DNA of 64,000 nt from Sitta carolinensis (lineage: Eukaryota; Chordata; Aves; Passeriformes; Sittidae). The notes under the pieces are model-generated. The model did not search any database and was not told where the DNA came from. It saw only the letters and a list, made by a program, of their open reading frames with translations. A program made the position numbers and the translations under genes. Location of the stretch: the NCBI GenBank assembly GCA_032173965.1, contig CM063284.1, forward strand, positions 130,161,625 through 130,225,624. Direction: 5' to 3'. The first letter of the stretch is position 1. The number at the start of each line of letters is the position of its first letter. Shown here piece after piece: positions 22,121 through 34,414 of this stretch.

Positions 22121-23620
22121 ATTTGGTGGGGAGAGAGCTCATAGTACAGTTATTAGAACCTGTTAACTAAAATATAGCAGAGTAACCCTTTAGTCATAAG
22201 CAAATGAATTTATCTTTCTAAGGCAAATATGAGCAACAGAGAGCATAGGCAAAGACCAGCTATTGATAAGCAGCTTGTATGGCAATCAAATCAGCTTAAT
22301 ACATCCAAATTAAGAGTTTTAACTAAAAGTTAATAACAGAAGTATTTTAATAATAGAGTAAGAAAACTCAAGTAAAGATCAAGAGTAAGTTACTAGTTCC
22401 CTTACTACGATTTACATGTCAAACCTTGAACAGTATGAAGAGCATAGCATGATACAGGATTTCCTCTTTGAATTAAGTTTTTGAAGGCACACTTTTAAAG
22501 GAGGTAGGGAGTCAATCATCAGCCTTTTAAACTCACTCAGAAGTAGATGCTGTCATTTCACAGCAGTTATAAAGCAAACCAATGGACTATGTCCTTCTGG
22601 CTCTTGTTAGTAGCCTCTTTCTTTCTTCTTGCACCTTTCTTATCAGAAAGAAGCTTGTAAAAAAACATTCTCTTGTCCTGAAAGCCCTTTTATGCAGAAG
22701 GCACTTTATTCATATCTGTGAAAACACATATCAGAGACCCATAGCCTTTTCTGTACATAAAGATTTAAACTCCTGCTGTGAACACACCAAAGGTGAAACA
22801 CCTTTAAAGAATAATTCTTACACTTGATCTGAGCAAAGCCCAAAGTCACACCCCAGTAGGGATAGCATCTCTCCAGTGAGAAGGAGGACCAGTAACTAAT
22901 AGCCAAGCATTGAGTGTATCTTCACCGACCTCTGGTTGAATCTCTTATCTGCAGCACAAAGAAATAACGAGACACACTTCCCTCATATTTTCCAGTACCA
23001 CTTAACCACTGGTCTGCAAGTGTGACAACTTTTGCACCAGGAAATAAGTGTAAGTAAGAGAAAGTAAGGAATATGGAGTCAGAGAAAAGAGCCATGTAGA
23101 AGACAAGTAGGACAATAATACAGTATTTTTTAAAACCAAACCAGTTCAATTTATCCTATATCCTATACACCTCTTCATCCTGCTGCCAGAAGAAGCAGAC
23201 AGCTGGCTACAGGGCAGGGCTCTCTTCTCCCTGGCTTTGCCTGTGACCTGGGTGTGTATGTGGTTCTTCACCAAACAACTCACATCACCAAATCTACAGC
23301 TGCCAGGCCCTGGGCTCAGGACTTTCCCTCCCTCACTGCAAGGTGAAGGGTGATTACTGCTGATGCTCCAGCTTCCAAGCACTGTAGCAAACACCTTCTC
23401 AACACTTGGTGATTAAGACTTATGATTCCCCATAGCCTCAGGCTTAGCCATTTTTAGGGGACACCAAGGACCTCTCCAGAGGCAAAGGTGATAGGCAGGA
23501 GATAATAACTCCACCCCAAATTGTTCACCATTACAAAGATGTGGGTACTTATCCAGCTGTTTGGCAGTTTTTCACCAGCCAGGAAACCATATGTCTTCCC
23601 CATTTATTACAAGACACATT
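22121..23620. other. Intergenic DNA, nothing recognised
   Basis: No gene or repeat family recognised. Short ORFs here have no recognisable motif. Confidence 0.55.
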
Positions 23621-24265
23621 CATAGAATTATAGAATCATCAAGGTTGGAAAAGACCTCCAAGATAATTAAGTCCAGCCTTTGACTGAACATCACTATGTC
23701 AACCAAACCATAGCACTAAGTGCCACACCCAGTCATTTTCTTGAATGCATCCTGGAATGGTGACTCAATCAACTCCCTGGGAAGCCCATTCCAGGGCTTA
23801 ACAACCCTTACAGTGATAAAATTCTTCCTAATGTCCAACCTCAACCTCCCTCAGCACAGCCTGAGGCAATGTCCTCTCATTCTGTAACTTATTACCCTGG
23901 AGAAAAAGACCAACCCCACCTGGCTACAATCTCCTCTCAGGTAAAGAGCATTAAGATCCCCTCTGAGCCTCATTTTCTCCAGGCTAAATACCCCTGGCTG
24001 CCTCAGGCACTCCTTGAAGGACTTGTTCTCCAGACCCCTTACCAGCTCCATTTCTCTTCTCTGGACTCACTCCAGCCCCTCAATGTCTTTCCTGAACTGA
24101 GGGGCCCAGAACTGGACACAGTACTCAAGGTGTGGCCTCACCAGTGCCCAGCACAGGGGACAATCCCTGCTCTGCTCCTGCTGGCCACACCATTGCTGAT
24201 ACAGGCCAGGATGCCATTGGCCTTCTTGGCCACTGGGCATGTGCTAGCTCATGTTCAGCTGCTGT
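23621..24265 (-). mobile_element. CR1 copy A, left part (host of the nest)
   Basis: Starts CATAGAATTATAGAATCATC and follows the antisense CR1 sequence through CCAGAACTGGACACAGTACT to CATGTTCAGCTGCTGT. It stops exactly where CR1 copy B begins; the rest is at 27197-27345. Confidence 0.9.
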
Positions 24266-24772
24266 CATAGAATCATAGAGTATGCTGAGTAGAAATCATC
24301 AAGATCATCAAGTCCAACTCTTGGTCCTGCTCAGGACACCCCAAGACTCACATGAGTGCCTGAGAGCATTGTCTAAACAATTCTTGAACTCTGTCACGCT
24401 TGGTGCTTTGACCACTTCCCTGAGGAGCCAGTTTCAACGTTCAACCACCCCTCCGGGTGAAGAACCAGAATTTTTCTGATATCCAACCTAAACTTCCCAA
24501 CTCAGCTTCATGCTGCTCCCTTGGGTCCTGCCACTGGTCACAAGAGTGAAGACATCAGTCCCACCCCTCTGCCTCCCCTCATGAGGATGTTGAGGTCCCC
24601 CCTCAGTCTTCTCCAGGCTGAATAAACTAACCTCAGCCACTCCTAATAAGGAATCCCCTACAGAAGCTTCACCATCCTCATGGCTTTCCTTTGGACACTC
24701 TCTAATAGTTTAATGTCTTTTTTATGTTGTGGTGCTCAAAACTGCACACAACACTCGAGGTGAGGCCTCCCC

Positions 24773-24799
24773 AGAGCAGAGCAGAGCAGAGCAGAGCAG
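24773..24799. repeat. (AGAGC)n pentanucleotide repeat
   Basis: Five units of AGAGC inside CR1 copy B; an expansion within the element. Confidence 0.85.
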
Positions 24800-25225
24800 G
24801 ACAATGCCCTCCCTTGCCCAGCTGGCCATGCTGTGCCTGATGCACCCCAGGACAGGGTTGGCTCTCCTGGCTGCCAGGGCACTGCTGACTCATGTTCAAC
24901 TTTCCACTGACCAGGACACCCAGATCCCTTTCTGTGGCACCACTTTCCATCCTCTCATTCCCTAGGCTGTCCTTACATGCAGGGTTGCCCATTCCACATT
25001 CAGAATCTGACACTTGTCCTTGTTAAACTGCATACTGTTGGTGATTGCCCATCTCTCTAGTTGAGGTCTCCCTGCAGGGCTTCCCTGACCTCAAGGGAGT
25101 CAACAGCTCCTCCCAGTTTGGTGTCTTCGGTAAACTTAGTATTTCTTTGAGTACTGTGTCCAAGTTGTTAATAAAGTTGTTAAAGAGAACTGGGCTGAGG
25201 ATGGGGCCCAGCAGATCCCCACTAG

Positions 25226-25523
25226 TGTTGTCTCTGAAAATAAGCTTTCTGATTTGTTTTAGTATTAACAGAGTCAGTTCTCATGAATTATAAGATAAAC
25301 AAGAATCACGTTTTCATTCCTTTGTGAAAAGATATCACCTGATGGACTTCTCAAGTGACCAGTGGAGATGGAGAGGTGGTAACTTCTCTGTCCAATCTCT
25401 GGTCACTGTCCAGAAACTTATATATACGAGGTCAACAATAAACTAGAGACTTCTTTTCTTCTTCTCTGCCTGAACACCTGATGTGTGTGTTACTGTATTC
25501 CCTCTGTGTGTCACAGTGACACA
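25226..25523. mobile_element. Solo LTR of an endogenous retrovirus (298 bp)
   Basis: Cuts CR1 copy B in the middle of a conserved stretch. The insert starts TGTTGTCTC and ends GTGACACA, with a 4-bp duplication CTAG on both sides (25222-25225 and 25524-25527). Inside are a TATA-like TATATA near 25420 and AATAAA at 25437-25442, a compact promoter/poly(A) layout seen in avian LTRs. No gag, pol or env flanks it, so it is a recombined solo LTR. The family is unknown; a 4-bp duplication is usual for class I elements. Confidence 0.7.
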
Positions 25524-27196
25524 CTAGTGACAGGTCCCCAGCCTGGTGTCACCCCACTCACTATAACCCTTTATGCCTGACCTCTGAGCCAGCTGCTCAC
25601 CCATCTCATGATGTTTTTTCCAGCTGTGAGCTGGATATCTTGTCCAGAAGGATCCTGAAGAGACAGCACAGAAAGCTTTGATGAGGTCTGAAAAGGCTTT
25701 CCTAGATCAGGTAGGTGGGTTACCCTGTTACAGAAGGAAATCAGGTTTGACAAGCAGAACTTTCACCTCATGAAGCTCTGCGGACTGTGACCAGTGACTG
25801 TGTTGTCCTCCAGGTGTTTTCCAAAACCTCCCAGAATAATCTTTTCCATGATTTTACTGGTACTGAAGTGAGACTGACAGGTCTGTATTTTTCAGGGCTC
25901 TCCTTCTTGCCCTTCTTGAAAATCAGGGCAATATTCATTTGCTGGCTTTTAGTCAGCTGGGACCTCTCCAGATTCCCAAGACTATTCAAAAGCAATTGAG
26001 AGAGGCTTTGCAATTACATCAGCTTGGATGAATCATATCAAGCCCCATAGATTTTTAGGGATCCAGCTGGAGGAGTAGATCCTGCACAAGTTTGGGGTCA
26101 GTTGGAATTTGATCATTCTCACAGCCATGCTCCTCCAGCTCTGAGCACTGAGGCCCCCTTGGTCCCGTCATCTGTGTTGAAGACAGAGGAAAAGAAAACA
26201 CTAAACGCCTCTGCCTTGTCCATTTCCCTGTTTGTGAGGCGCCCATCCTCATCCCCTTACAGGATAATGTTATTTCTATGCTGCCTTTTGCCATTAATGT
26301 ATTTGAAAAAGCTTTTTATTGTCTCCCACATTTCTGGTCAGCTTCAACTCCAGCAGATCTTTAGCTGCATGAATTTTCTCCCTACAGTGGCAAGCTGCAT
26401 CTCTGTATTCTTCCAGGTCATCTGACCTTGCTTCCACTCAGCACACACCTTCCTTTCTTAGACCCAAAAGAAGATCCCTTTTCAGCTGAGCCAGCCTTCT
26501 GCTTGGCTTCTGACACTGGGGAATTGCTGCTCCTCTGCCCTTAGGAGGTGATGTTTAGAAAGTGACCACCACTGACACACCCCAGCACTACTGAAACATT
26601 TCCCAGAAGACTTTTCTTACTAGCTCCCTGAGCAGCCTGAAGTCTGCTCTCCTCATGTCCAGACTTGAAGTTTTCCTGCACTTTTCCTCCTGTCAACAAG
26701 GATTTTAAACTCAATCACTTTGTGGTTGCCATGGCCAAAATGGCACCAGTCATGACATTGCTCATGAGGTCCACTCTGCTGACAAGCAGCAGACCAAGGA
26801 GGGCACCTTCCTGAGTCAGCTCCCTTGGTACCTGTGCCATGAAGTTGTTGTCCAGGTCTTTTAGGAATTTTCTGGCCCAGGCTGTACCAGGTGTGTGATG
26901 CTCCAGTTAATTTCTGGCAGGTTGAAGTTCCCCATAAGGACATGAGCAGTTGATTTGGAAGCGTCCCTTAGTTCTTCAAAGAACAATTTATTGATGTCCT
27001 GCCTGGGAGGTCTATAGTAGACTCCCACGATGACATCCACATTGTTTGTTTGCCCCTTGATTCTTATCCAGAGTCTCTCAACTGTGCCATTGCCAACTGT
27101 GAGCTCCACACATTCCAGCCCTTCCATTACATAGTGCCAACCCCTACCTCTTCTGCCATGTCTAACCCTCCCAAAGAGCCGGTAACCACCCAACTA

Positions 27197-27345
27197 TGTC
27201 AATGTGCACCGCCAGGTCCTTTTCTGACAGGCCACTTTCTAGCCACTCTTCCCCAAGCCTGTAGCACTGCATGGGGTTATTGTGACCCAGGTGAAGGACC
27301 TAACACTTGGTCTTACTGTATCTCATACCATGGGCTCTGGCCCAG
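27197..27345 (-). mobile_element. CR1 copy A, right part
   Basis: TGTCAATGTGCACCGCCAGG resumes the sequence broken off at 24265, then GCACTGCATGGGGTTATTG and CTAACACTTGGTCTTACTG. Together with 23621-24265 it forms one element. Confidence 0.85.
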
Positions 27346-29029
27346 AAATCATGTCTATCTTCTATCTTCATAGATAGAAGAGCTAGAACTGAAATTCACT
27401 GCTGGAAGTAGACAAGGGGATACATCTCCCCATGTCAATCCCCCCTTTCTTAATCAAGATCTCATATCCTTTGTTTACCTTGCAAAAACTGACAATTTTT
27501 GGCCAATAACCACATATCCCAAAAGCCTGAGGCCTCCCTTCTCTTTTCAACCTGTCTCTGCTGCTGATTCTCTGTAGAGCCCCATTTCAGGGAACCTACA
27601 ATTCTTTTAGCACTCTGATAGATTTATTTTTGTGCATAATGGTACTTTTCTATTACTATACTGCTTAAGTCACCTTGCTTGGACACAACAGTTTGAAGTC
27701 TATAGAGGAAAAAGTATAGACCTGTGGCACAGCCCAGGTCTGCAAGCTGAGATCTGAAGCCTGCTCCTGGACACTAGCCTAGTTTTGTTACTCTTATCTA
27801 TTTGGGTTTTTTTTTTTTGTTGTTATTATTCCTTTTCCTTAGCTTACTCATGAAATTACAATAGCTATTTACATTATTAAGTTATTTCAGTGTTCAACTA
27901 TCAGTTATAGAACTTTTGAACAAGTCAAGAGACTTCTGAAGTATTAGTTATACAGCAGTAACTCCAGAACAGTATTTTCATCAAGAAAAAGCTGACTGCA
28001 AAATGTATGCTGTTGTCTCAGTTCAGTCTCATTTACTCTAAGACTTATGTATTACGACCACACCATGGGAACAGTGCCACAGCAGCATTAGCATGTTCTT
28101 TTGATGAGTTATTCCTACATGTTCCAAAAAGCCCAAACCTCCTTGCAAGTATCACTCAATGACAGTCACAATATTTTGTGGCCATAAACGTGCACTAGAA
28201 GTCAGTGAGACAAAAAAAGCAGAAACTGAATGAGTTGATGAGGAAACAGTGTAGTAATTATGGTTCTCTCTGACATTTAACACTGATGAAGGCGCTCTAT
28301 CAGAGAGATAAAAGGATTTATATAGACAGAAAAACTAGAATGTAAAGTGAGAATTTAAGCAAATACATTGATGCAACCTTTCATACAAACATTTTCGCTT
28401 CAGCACAGAGAAGTTTCAAAAAACTTCAAAAACTTTCAAAAAACTTTCATGGTGTTCTGGAGACTGTCCAAACTAAATTTAAAAAGTTGCATCAGGTCTG
28501 AAATATGCACCCCCAAAAAGAACACTGTCAGCCTAACTATGTTAGGTTATCTGTATGGATACAATAATACAAGCATAATTGATCAAACTTTCTCCTGAAG
28601 AATACTGCACAGCTCTCAGCATAGACTTGCTGCTTTGATAAACATACAGGACAAAATCTACATTTCAAAAGGAAAGATTTTACTCAGTTCTTGCTCTGGG
28701 AAGATGGATGCTGTGTTGCACAAATACCTTTTCACTTCTGTCAGTTAAATAGATCATTTTGTCACCCTGCTTGTTTGGTGAGAATCAAATCAGGAACTAC
28801 TTGTAACAACTCAGCCCATACAAATCCATGGAAGCCTGTATCCAGTGTGCCAAGAGAGCTGGCCGATGTAATTTCAAGGCCACTCTCCATGATCTTTGGA
28901 AAGCCATGGAGATCAAGAATCTCCAGTGACTGGAGGCAAAAAACCCACTCTTTCATACAGTTTCAGAAAAAGTCAAAATAATATGTGGGAGATCACTGAG
29001 CCCATTTCTTACATTCAAGAATTTCCTAT
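27346..29029. other. Intergenic DNA, nothing recognised
   Basis: AT-rich, with a short T run near 27809 and local repeats of AACTTTCAAAAA near 28415-28450. No gene seen. Confidence 0.55.
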
Positions 29030-30480
29030 ATTTCAGCTTGCACACACTGTCTTTTGCCCTTTCACTAGGAACCACCAGAGAAGAGTCCGGTTCTGCTGTC
29101 TTTACTGCTCCCTTCAGCTATTCATATACCTTGACAAGATCCCCACAGACTTTTCTTCCCTAGCTTAAACAATGTCAGCTCTCATCCTCTCCTGGTTATT
29201 TCATTCTTCAATCCTTTTACTCCCTGGCCTCTTGCTGGATAACCTCTAGTCCATCCATGCCTTCTTGTACTGGGAGCTCAGCAATGGACATGGCCATTCA
29301 GATGTGTCTCACTGGCCCAGGGTGGAGGGGCAAGATCACCTCCCTTCCCCTTGCTGTGAACACTCTGCCTCACGCAGCCAGGGAAGCTTGAGTTTTTGAG
29401 GCCACTCAAAAGGTGGTGCACTGCTGGCTCATGCCCAACTTTGTATCCACCAGGACCCCTGGGGCCCTTTCTGCCACCACACTTCCCAGCCAGTTGGCCT
29501 GGTGCCGGAGTTTTTTATTCCTCCAGGTATAAGACTTGGGATTTCCCCATGAACTCCATGAGGTTCCTGTTAGCCCATTTCTCCATGCTAAGGTCCTTCT
29601 GAATAGCAGTGCTGCCTCTGGTGCATAAACAATTCTGTCCTATGACCCAGGTCATTCATGAAGGTTTCTAACAGTGCAAGGACCCTGCATTGATGGATTG
29701 CTCCAGTAAAACCAAGCTTTCAGTTTGGTTTCATGTCACTGATCACAGCACTTTGAACACAGGGCTCAGCCAGCTCTCAACACACCTGCTCACCATCTGC
29801 TTCACACAGTCCATGATTCACCACTTTGGGAAGACGTTAATGGAGGACAGTATCAAAAGCCTTGATAGAGGCAAGATTAACAACATCATCCACCACTCTC
29901 CCCTCATCTACTGAGCCAGGCATCTAAAGCTCAGTACTGCAGAAGGCTATCCAGTTGTCAGGCATGGTTTTCCATCCATAAGTCCATTCTGACTACTACC
30001 AATCATCTCCTTATCCATTTTGGAAATGGTTTCTAGGACTCTTTGCTCCATTACCTTCCCAGACATCAAAGGAACAGTCTTGCTTCCCTCTATCTTATTG
30101 TCTGCCTTGAGGATAGGAAGGACACTTGCTTTTCTCCAGCCCTCAGGAATCTTGTCCAGTGGCAAATCCTTTCAGGCCATTAAGAACAGCTTCACAAGGA
30201 CCTCAGCCATCTCCTTCACCAGTCACAGACGCATCCCATAAAAACATGTGGTGCATTTCTTTAAGCATTTCTTACCTTGAGACTTCTCATCCAAGGGTTG
30301 ATCTTCACTGCACTTCCCAGAGGCATCAGGGGCCAGCAATCCCAAAGGGTGGTCTTCCCAGTAGACACCAAGAAAAAGACAGAGTACCTCAGTCTTCTCC
30401 ATGTCCTTTGTCACATGGATTCTGGTCCTGCTTAGCAGAAGGCCCACACTTCCTCTGATCTTCCTTTTGCAGCTGGTTTA
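29030..30480 (-). mobile_element. Old CR1 copy, minus orientation
   Basis: More diverged than the copies at 23-27 kb. Recognisable parts are CTGCTGGCTCATGCCCAAC, AGGTTCCTGTTAGCCCATTT, and on the minus strand at 29947-30165 a reverse transcriptase remnant (GWRKASVLPILK ... GKVMEQRVLE ... SSQNGL). Boundaries are approximate. Confidence 0.8.
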
Positions 30481-30984
30481 TCTGCGAAAGGCCTGTTTTC
30501 CTCCACATCCCTTGCCAATTTCAGCTGCAGGTGGCTTTGCTTTGCCTTCCCTAACGCCATCCCTAGGCATCTACACAACATCTCTGCTCCCTCATAGGAC
30601 ACCTGTACCAGCAGCATGCAGATTTTTTCATGGCATGTCGGGAAAATGATAGGCAGTGGGGCAAGAGTTGAAACAAGAGAGGGATCAGCCAAGATACAGA
30701 AAGAATTCCCCCCATTCCATGCACATTTCATGTGTTTTTTATCTCTGCCCTGTTCACGTATGGAGCTCCTGCATGTTGATCAGGAAAGGCAGCAGTCAGC
30801 AGAGATGTGCAACACTGCTCGGATGCACATTATCACCTGATCAGCAATGCAAACCAAGTCCCAGAGCAACTGCTGTACTACAGCACACATTGAGACACTC
30901 AGTATTTGTACCTGCCACCTGAACAGGATGCTCAGGCACTTGGATTTTCACTAATCTGCAACATTAAAGAACAGACCGACAATT
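30481..30984. other. Intergenic DNA downstream of TP53INP1
   Basis: Possible further CR1 decay; no gene recognised. Confidence 0.5.
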
Positions 30985-33900
30985 TTTAATAGGCCATTTT
31001 TTTATTGAGAGTTAAGATCATGTTTCCCCACAGTGCGCAGGACGCACCATGAAAACAAAATACAGAAGATCACTTTAGTAAATACACACTGGTTAAGCAA
31101 TGCTACCTTTTTTGGCAAAGTGCTGTATTTTGTCTGTTTTCAGCTTGTGTTAAACTATTAAAAATAAGAGCCACACATTCTTCCATATCAAAAGGACTGC
31201 TACAAATAGAGAAGTGGCTCTGGAGAGAAGCTGCCATATATGCATAGACTGATGTACAGTATTAATCCCAACTGAAATGTCCCTTTTGAATCTTCAAGTT
31301 TGCTGTGTAGAAGGCACAGTTTAAAATGCAAATCTGTCCATTGACCAATACATATGAAAATACAATTTCAGCAAGATTCATGAATATCAATCAGTATGAG
31401 ACAGTGCAAGGCCTCCACTTTTACAAGAAAAAACACACACTTTAATACAATTCAAAAAACTATATAAAAAGCCACACAGCTCACTAATAAAACAGAAAAC
31501 CAAAACAAATCTATTCGCCCAATAGCTCCAGGCACAAAACAGGGCTAGACCAACATAAATATGTAAAACAAATTAATAAAAAGCCATTGATGTAGTACTA
31601 TCCCACACAATAATATGGTTTCCAATATTACAAATTGAGAAGCACAGCTTTGTGCAACAAAATAGTTTATATCCTGAAAGATATAGGTTTTCATCACCAG
31701 AAAGTCATCTAGTAATGCAGTATAAAAAGATCAGTATCTCCCAATTCTAGGAGCAGTCTAAAGTTGCATTTACTTGCCTACTGAGAAGAACAGACCAAGG
31801 CTCTCCTTTTAATGCCTGGGAGCCTTATACTCTCAGCTCCATCTCCCCATTAGGAGTTAAGGGATTAATTACTCCTTCCAACACAGGGAGGTGGAGACAC
31901 CATCTTCCTTCATTGCACTTTAAGAAAATTAAAGCTGAAGGAAAGCAGTTACTTTTATATAAAGAAAAGTAATACAGGAAAGCAAAGAATTTTCCTGAGC
32001 TAGAAAGTTGGCAGCAAGGATAAGGAAGTTTAACCTAGACAAAAAGTTGGAGTGATAAAGGTAGATAATCTGAGGCAAGAGTACTTGTGAACAGGTAAGA
32101 GACTGGTGAAAGTACAGCTATTTGCAGATAAACCAAAGTATTTGGACCACATGGGAATTGTTGTATGGACATGGGCATACACTGCCAGAAGAGCAGTAAC
32201 AAAATATCTCTTTTGGAAACTCATGATGCAACCAATTTTGTTTTCTTTCAGGGTCCATGCAGATTTGATTTGTCAAAAAAAAAAAAAACCCAACAAACAA
32301 ACCCAAAAACTAGTGTATCCAGGAAAGCACCTCTTGCTTTTATACATTTAATTATTTTCAACATCCCTTTGTGACAATCCTAATTGCAGTGAAGCAGCAC
32401 ATCTGCAGTGAAACACAGGTTATAAATGCTGTTCCCTGTATGCTAAGTAGGTTCCACAACAATTCCAGCTGCAGAACATGCAACAGTACCATTACATCAA
32501 GATCAATTGAATTGCTGGGGTTTTGCTTCAGTGAAATTGAAGCATCTGGCTAAATTTAAATACTTCACAGATCTGGAACAATTCACATTATTGACCCTGC
32601 CTAATTTCAAAGACTCCTCACATGACTCCTTTTACCAATTTTTGTGTAAGGAATACTGGAAGACACAGCTGAGTGTAATGTTAAAACTGTAATGCCCTAG
32701 GCACAAAATACAAGGGAAAACAGCAAGTCACATTAAGCACTGGCAGAAAGGAAGATAAGCTGACTTTTAAATTTTCCCCCTTCTTTCAGTGCAGGTTTCT
32801 GCTTCCTTACTTCCATACCCATTTAATCTACCTCCCAGACTGATCTATCAGGGTTCAGCATATCACTGGCTGCTGTGTAACACAGCTTTTGTTAAACAGG
32901 TGAACTTTACCTGTAGTTGCCACTGCCTGCCAATTTCCAAAACATCTTGCACAGTGTTCTTAAGAAAACTACTTGATAGTTCTGAATGGCTTTTCTTTCC
33001 TGTTGGCCCATAGAATTGCTATCCAGTCATTCTGCCTACACGGTGGGCTAGGAGAACAACTATGGCTGTTTGATCAATTTTTATACACTCTGTAATTGCC
33101 GTGTTTAGCTCAGCATCCGCTTCTCCCTGCCTCACACCGCTCCTCAAGTCTCCATTAACTTGGATTTCATTTTCATAAAGAGAAAGAGAAAATTAGGAGC
33201 ACTTTTGAATAAAAGCATCTTTCTAGCTAATTCCGAGCTACCCTCATCTTTAAATATGAGGCAACTAATAGCAATTTGTAGCTCAGAAGTAGCTGTCCAT
33301 CAGCCTGACTACTTTGAAGAGCAGTCAGCTACTGATAGGATTAAGAGTCAATCCACCATTTTTTTCCTTTAACTAGACTAGAGATTAAATGAGATGGGAT
33401 AGGGGAAATACATGCTTCAAAGACAGAAACAGTTAGAGAAACTCAAACTTTACTAAGTAAAATCCAGTTCAGTTCTCTGTGTTGTGCATGTTACCCAAAG
33501 GTTCACTTTTCTTCCCACTCCAATGTGAGGTACTACTTCTGTAACACCAGTGCCAGATTGTACTGCAACAATACTCGTGGGACATGTAACCCTCTTTCAA
33601 TATGCATATCAAGCACCCAGCACAACTACACAGACCCCACTAACACAAGTAAGTTCCAGGAATTTGGATGAGATGTCCTTCTTGAAACTACTCAGCGCAG
33701 CTATGTAATATCCATCCACTGGCAGCTATAGTATTTCCTTGTTAGAAAGTGATCGTATGTGCTGAATACAGACAGATACACAAGCTATCAAGTGCTGGTC
33801 ATTAAAGCACATGGCTAACCTCAAATTTTATAACTCCATTTTGATTAATGCAAAATGTAACTGATTTCCATCTCAGTCAAGTTTCTTTAAAATACCAACT

Positions 33901-34164
33901 AAGAACCCATTTATACATCATAGTTTATAAAACAGCACACGAACTATCGTACTGATAGGCTTCCAAGACATGGATATTTAACATCAACATGTAGAACTTG
34001 ATGCAAGATTGGAGATTTATGTGTCTTTTGAAAATAATGCAAGACTAGTTACGATTCTGTGTGAGGGATTGACAATCAACTTCAGATTGACCACACTTAC
34101 CTACACATGAAAACAAGAGCAACCTAAGAAACAATTAGACCATAGACTAAAACCACAAGAACCA
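30985..34164 (-). other. TP53INP1: TP53INP1 3' UTR (approximate)
   Basis: About 3.2 kb from the stop codon to just past the minus-strand AATAAA at 31006-31001. No other gene or repeat is seen except a short A run near 32278. Seed matches for miR-17 family, miR-130/301 and miR-155 are present (see findings). Confidence 0.75.
31001..31006 (-). terminator. TP53INP1: TP53INP1 polyadenylation signal AATAAA
   Basis: TTTATT on the plus strand, reading CAATAAAAAAATGG on the gene strand. It is the furthest clear signal before CR1-derived DNA. Confidence 0.65.
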
Positions 34165-34414
34165 TCAGTAATTGAACTGACGCTGGCAAGGCTGGTGAAC
34201 AAACAGTCCATTGTGCTTGATTTGCCGAGAGGGGCAATCCCTGGTAAGGTTTTGGCGACGCAGACTGTTTCTGTTGAGATAGTGTCTTTCATTATGTTCC
34301 TTTATCCAGTGGGCAGGACGAAAGCTCTTGTTTTTTTCCAGAAAAGTTGAACTAGTAGCAAGAGCTGTGACATAGCAGTGAACGCGCTGCCCCGTTTCAT
34401 TTCGGGCCTCCAGT
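34165..34414 (-). CDS. TP53INP1: TP53INP1 last coding exon
   Basis: Acceptor ACATTTCTAG. The first base completes Arg; the exon then encodes LEARNETGQRVHCYVTALA to PCQRQFNY, with TGA at 34167-34165. Confidence 0.95.

Larger units (their letters stand above)
24266..27196 (-). mobile_element. CR1 copy B, 5'-truncated, with decayed EN and RT domains
   Basis: A CR1 LINE on the minus strand interrupted by an LTR at 25226-25523. Its 3' end is at 24266 (CATAGAATCATAGAG). Antisense translation shows the endonuclease region (GVYYRPPRQDINKLFFEEL, then LMGNFNLPEINW at about 26890-26950), where the family's catalytic GDFN reads GNFN. Further on comes the reverse transcriptase (KYRPVSLTSVP near 25900), and past the LTR FTEDTKLGGAVDSLE at about 25085-25135, where a FADD/YADD box would be. 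Both active sites are damaged and several frameshifts are present, so it cannot move. It begins inside the endonuclease, so ORF1 is missing. The length without the LTR is about 2.6 kb. Confidence 0.9.

Noticed and set aside
23851..27193. Several ORFs of 66-133 codons at 23.8-27.2 kb
   Set aside because: All lie in CR1 copies A and B, either antisense to or remnants of the CR1 polyprotein; not host genes.
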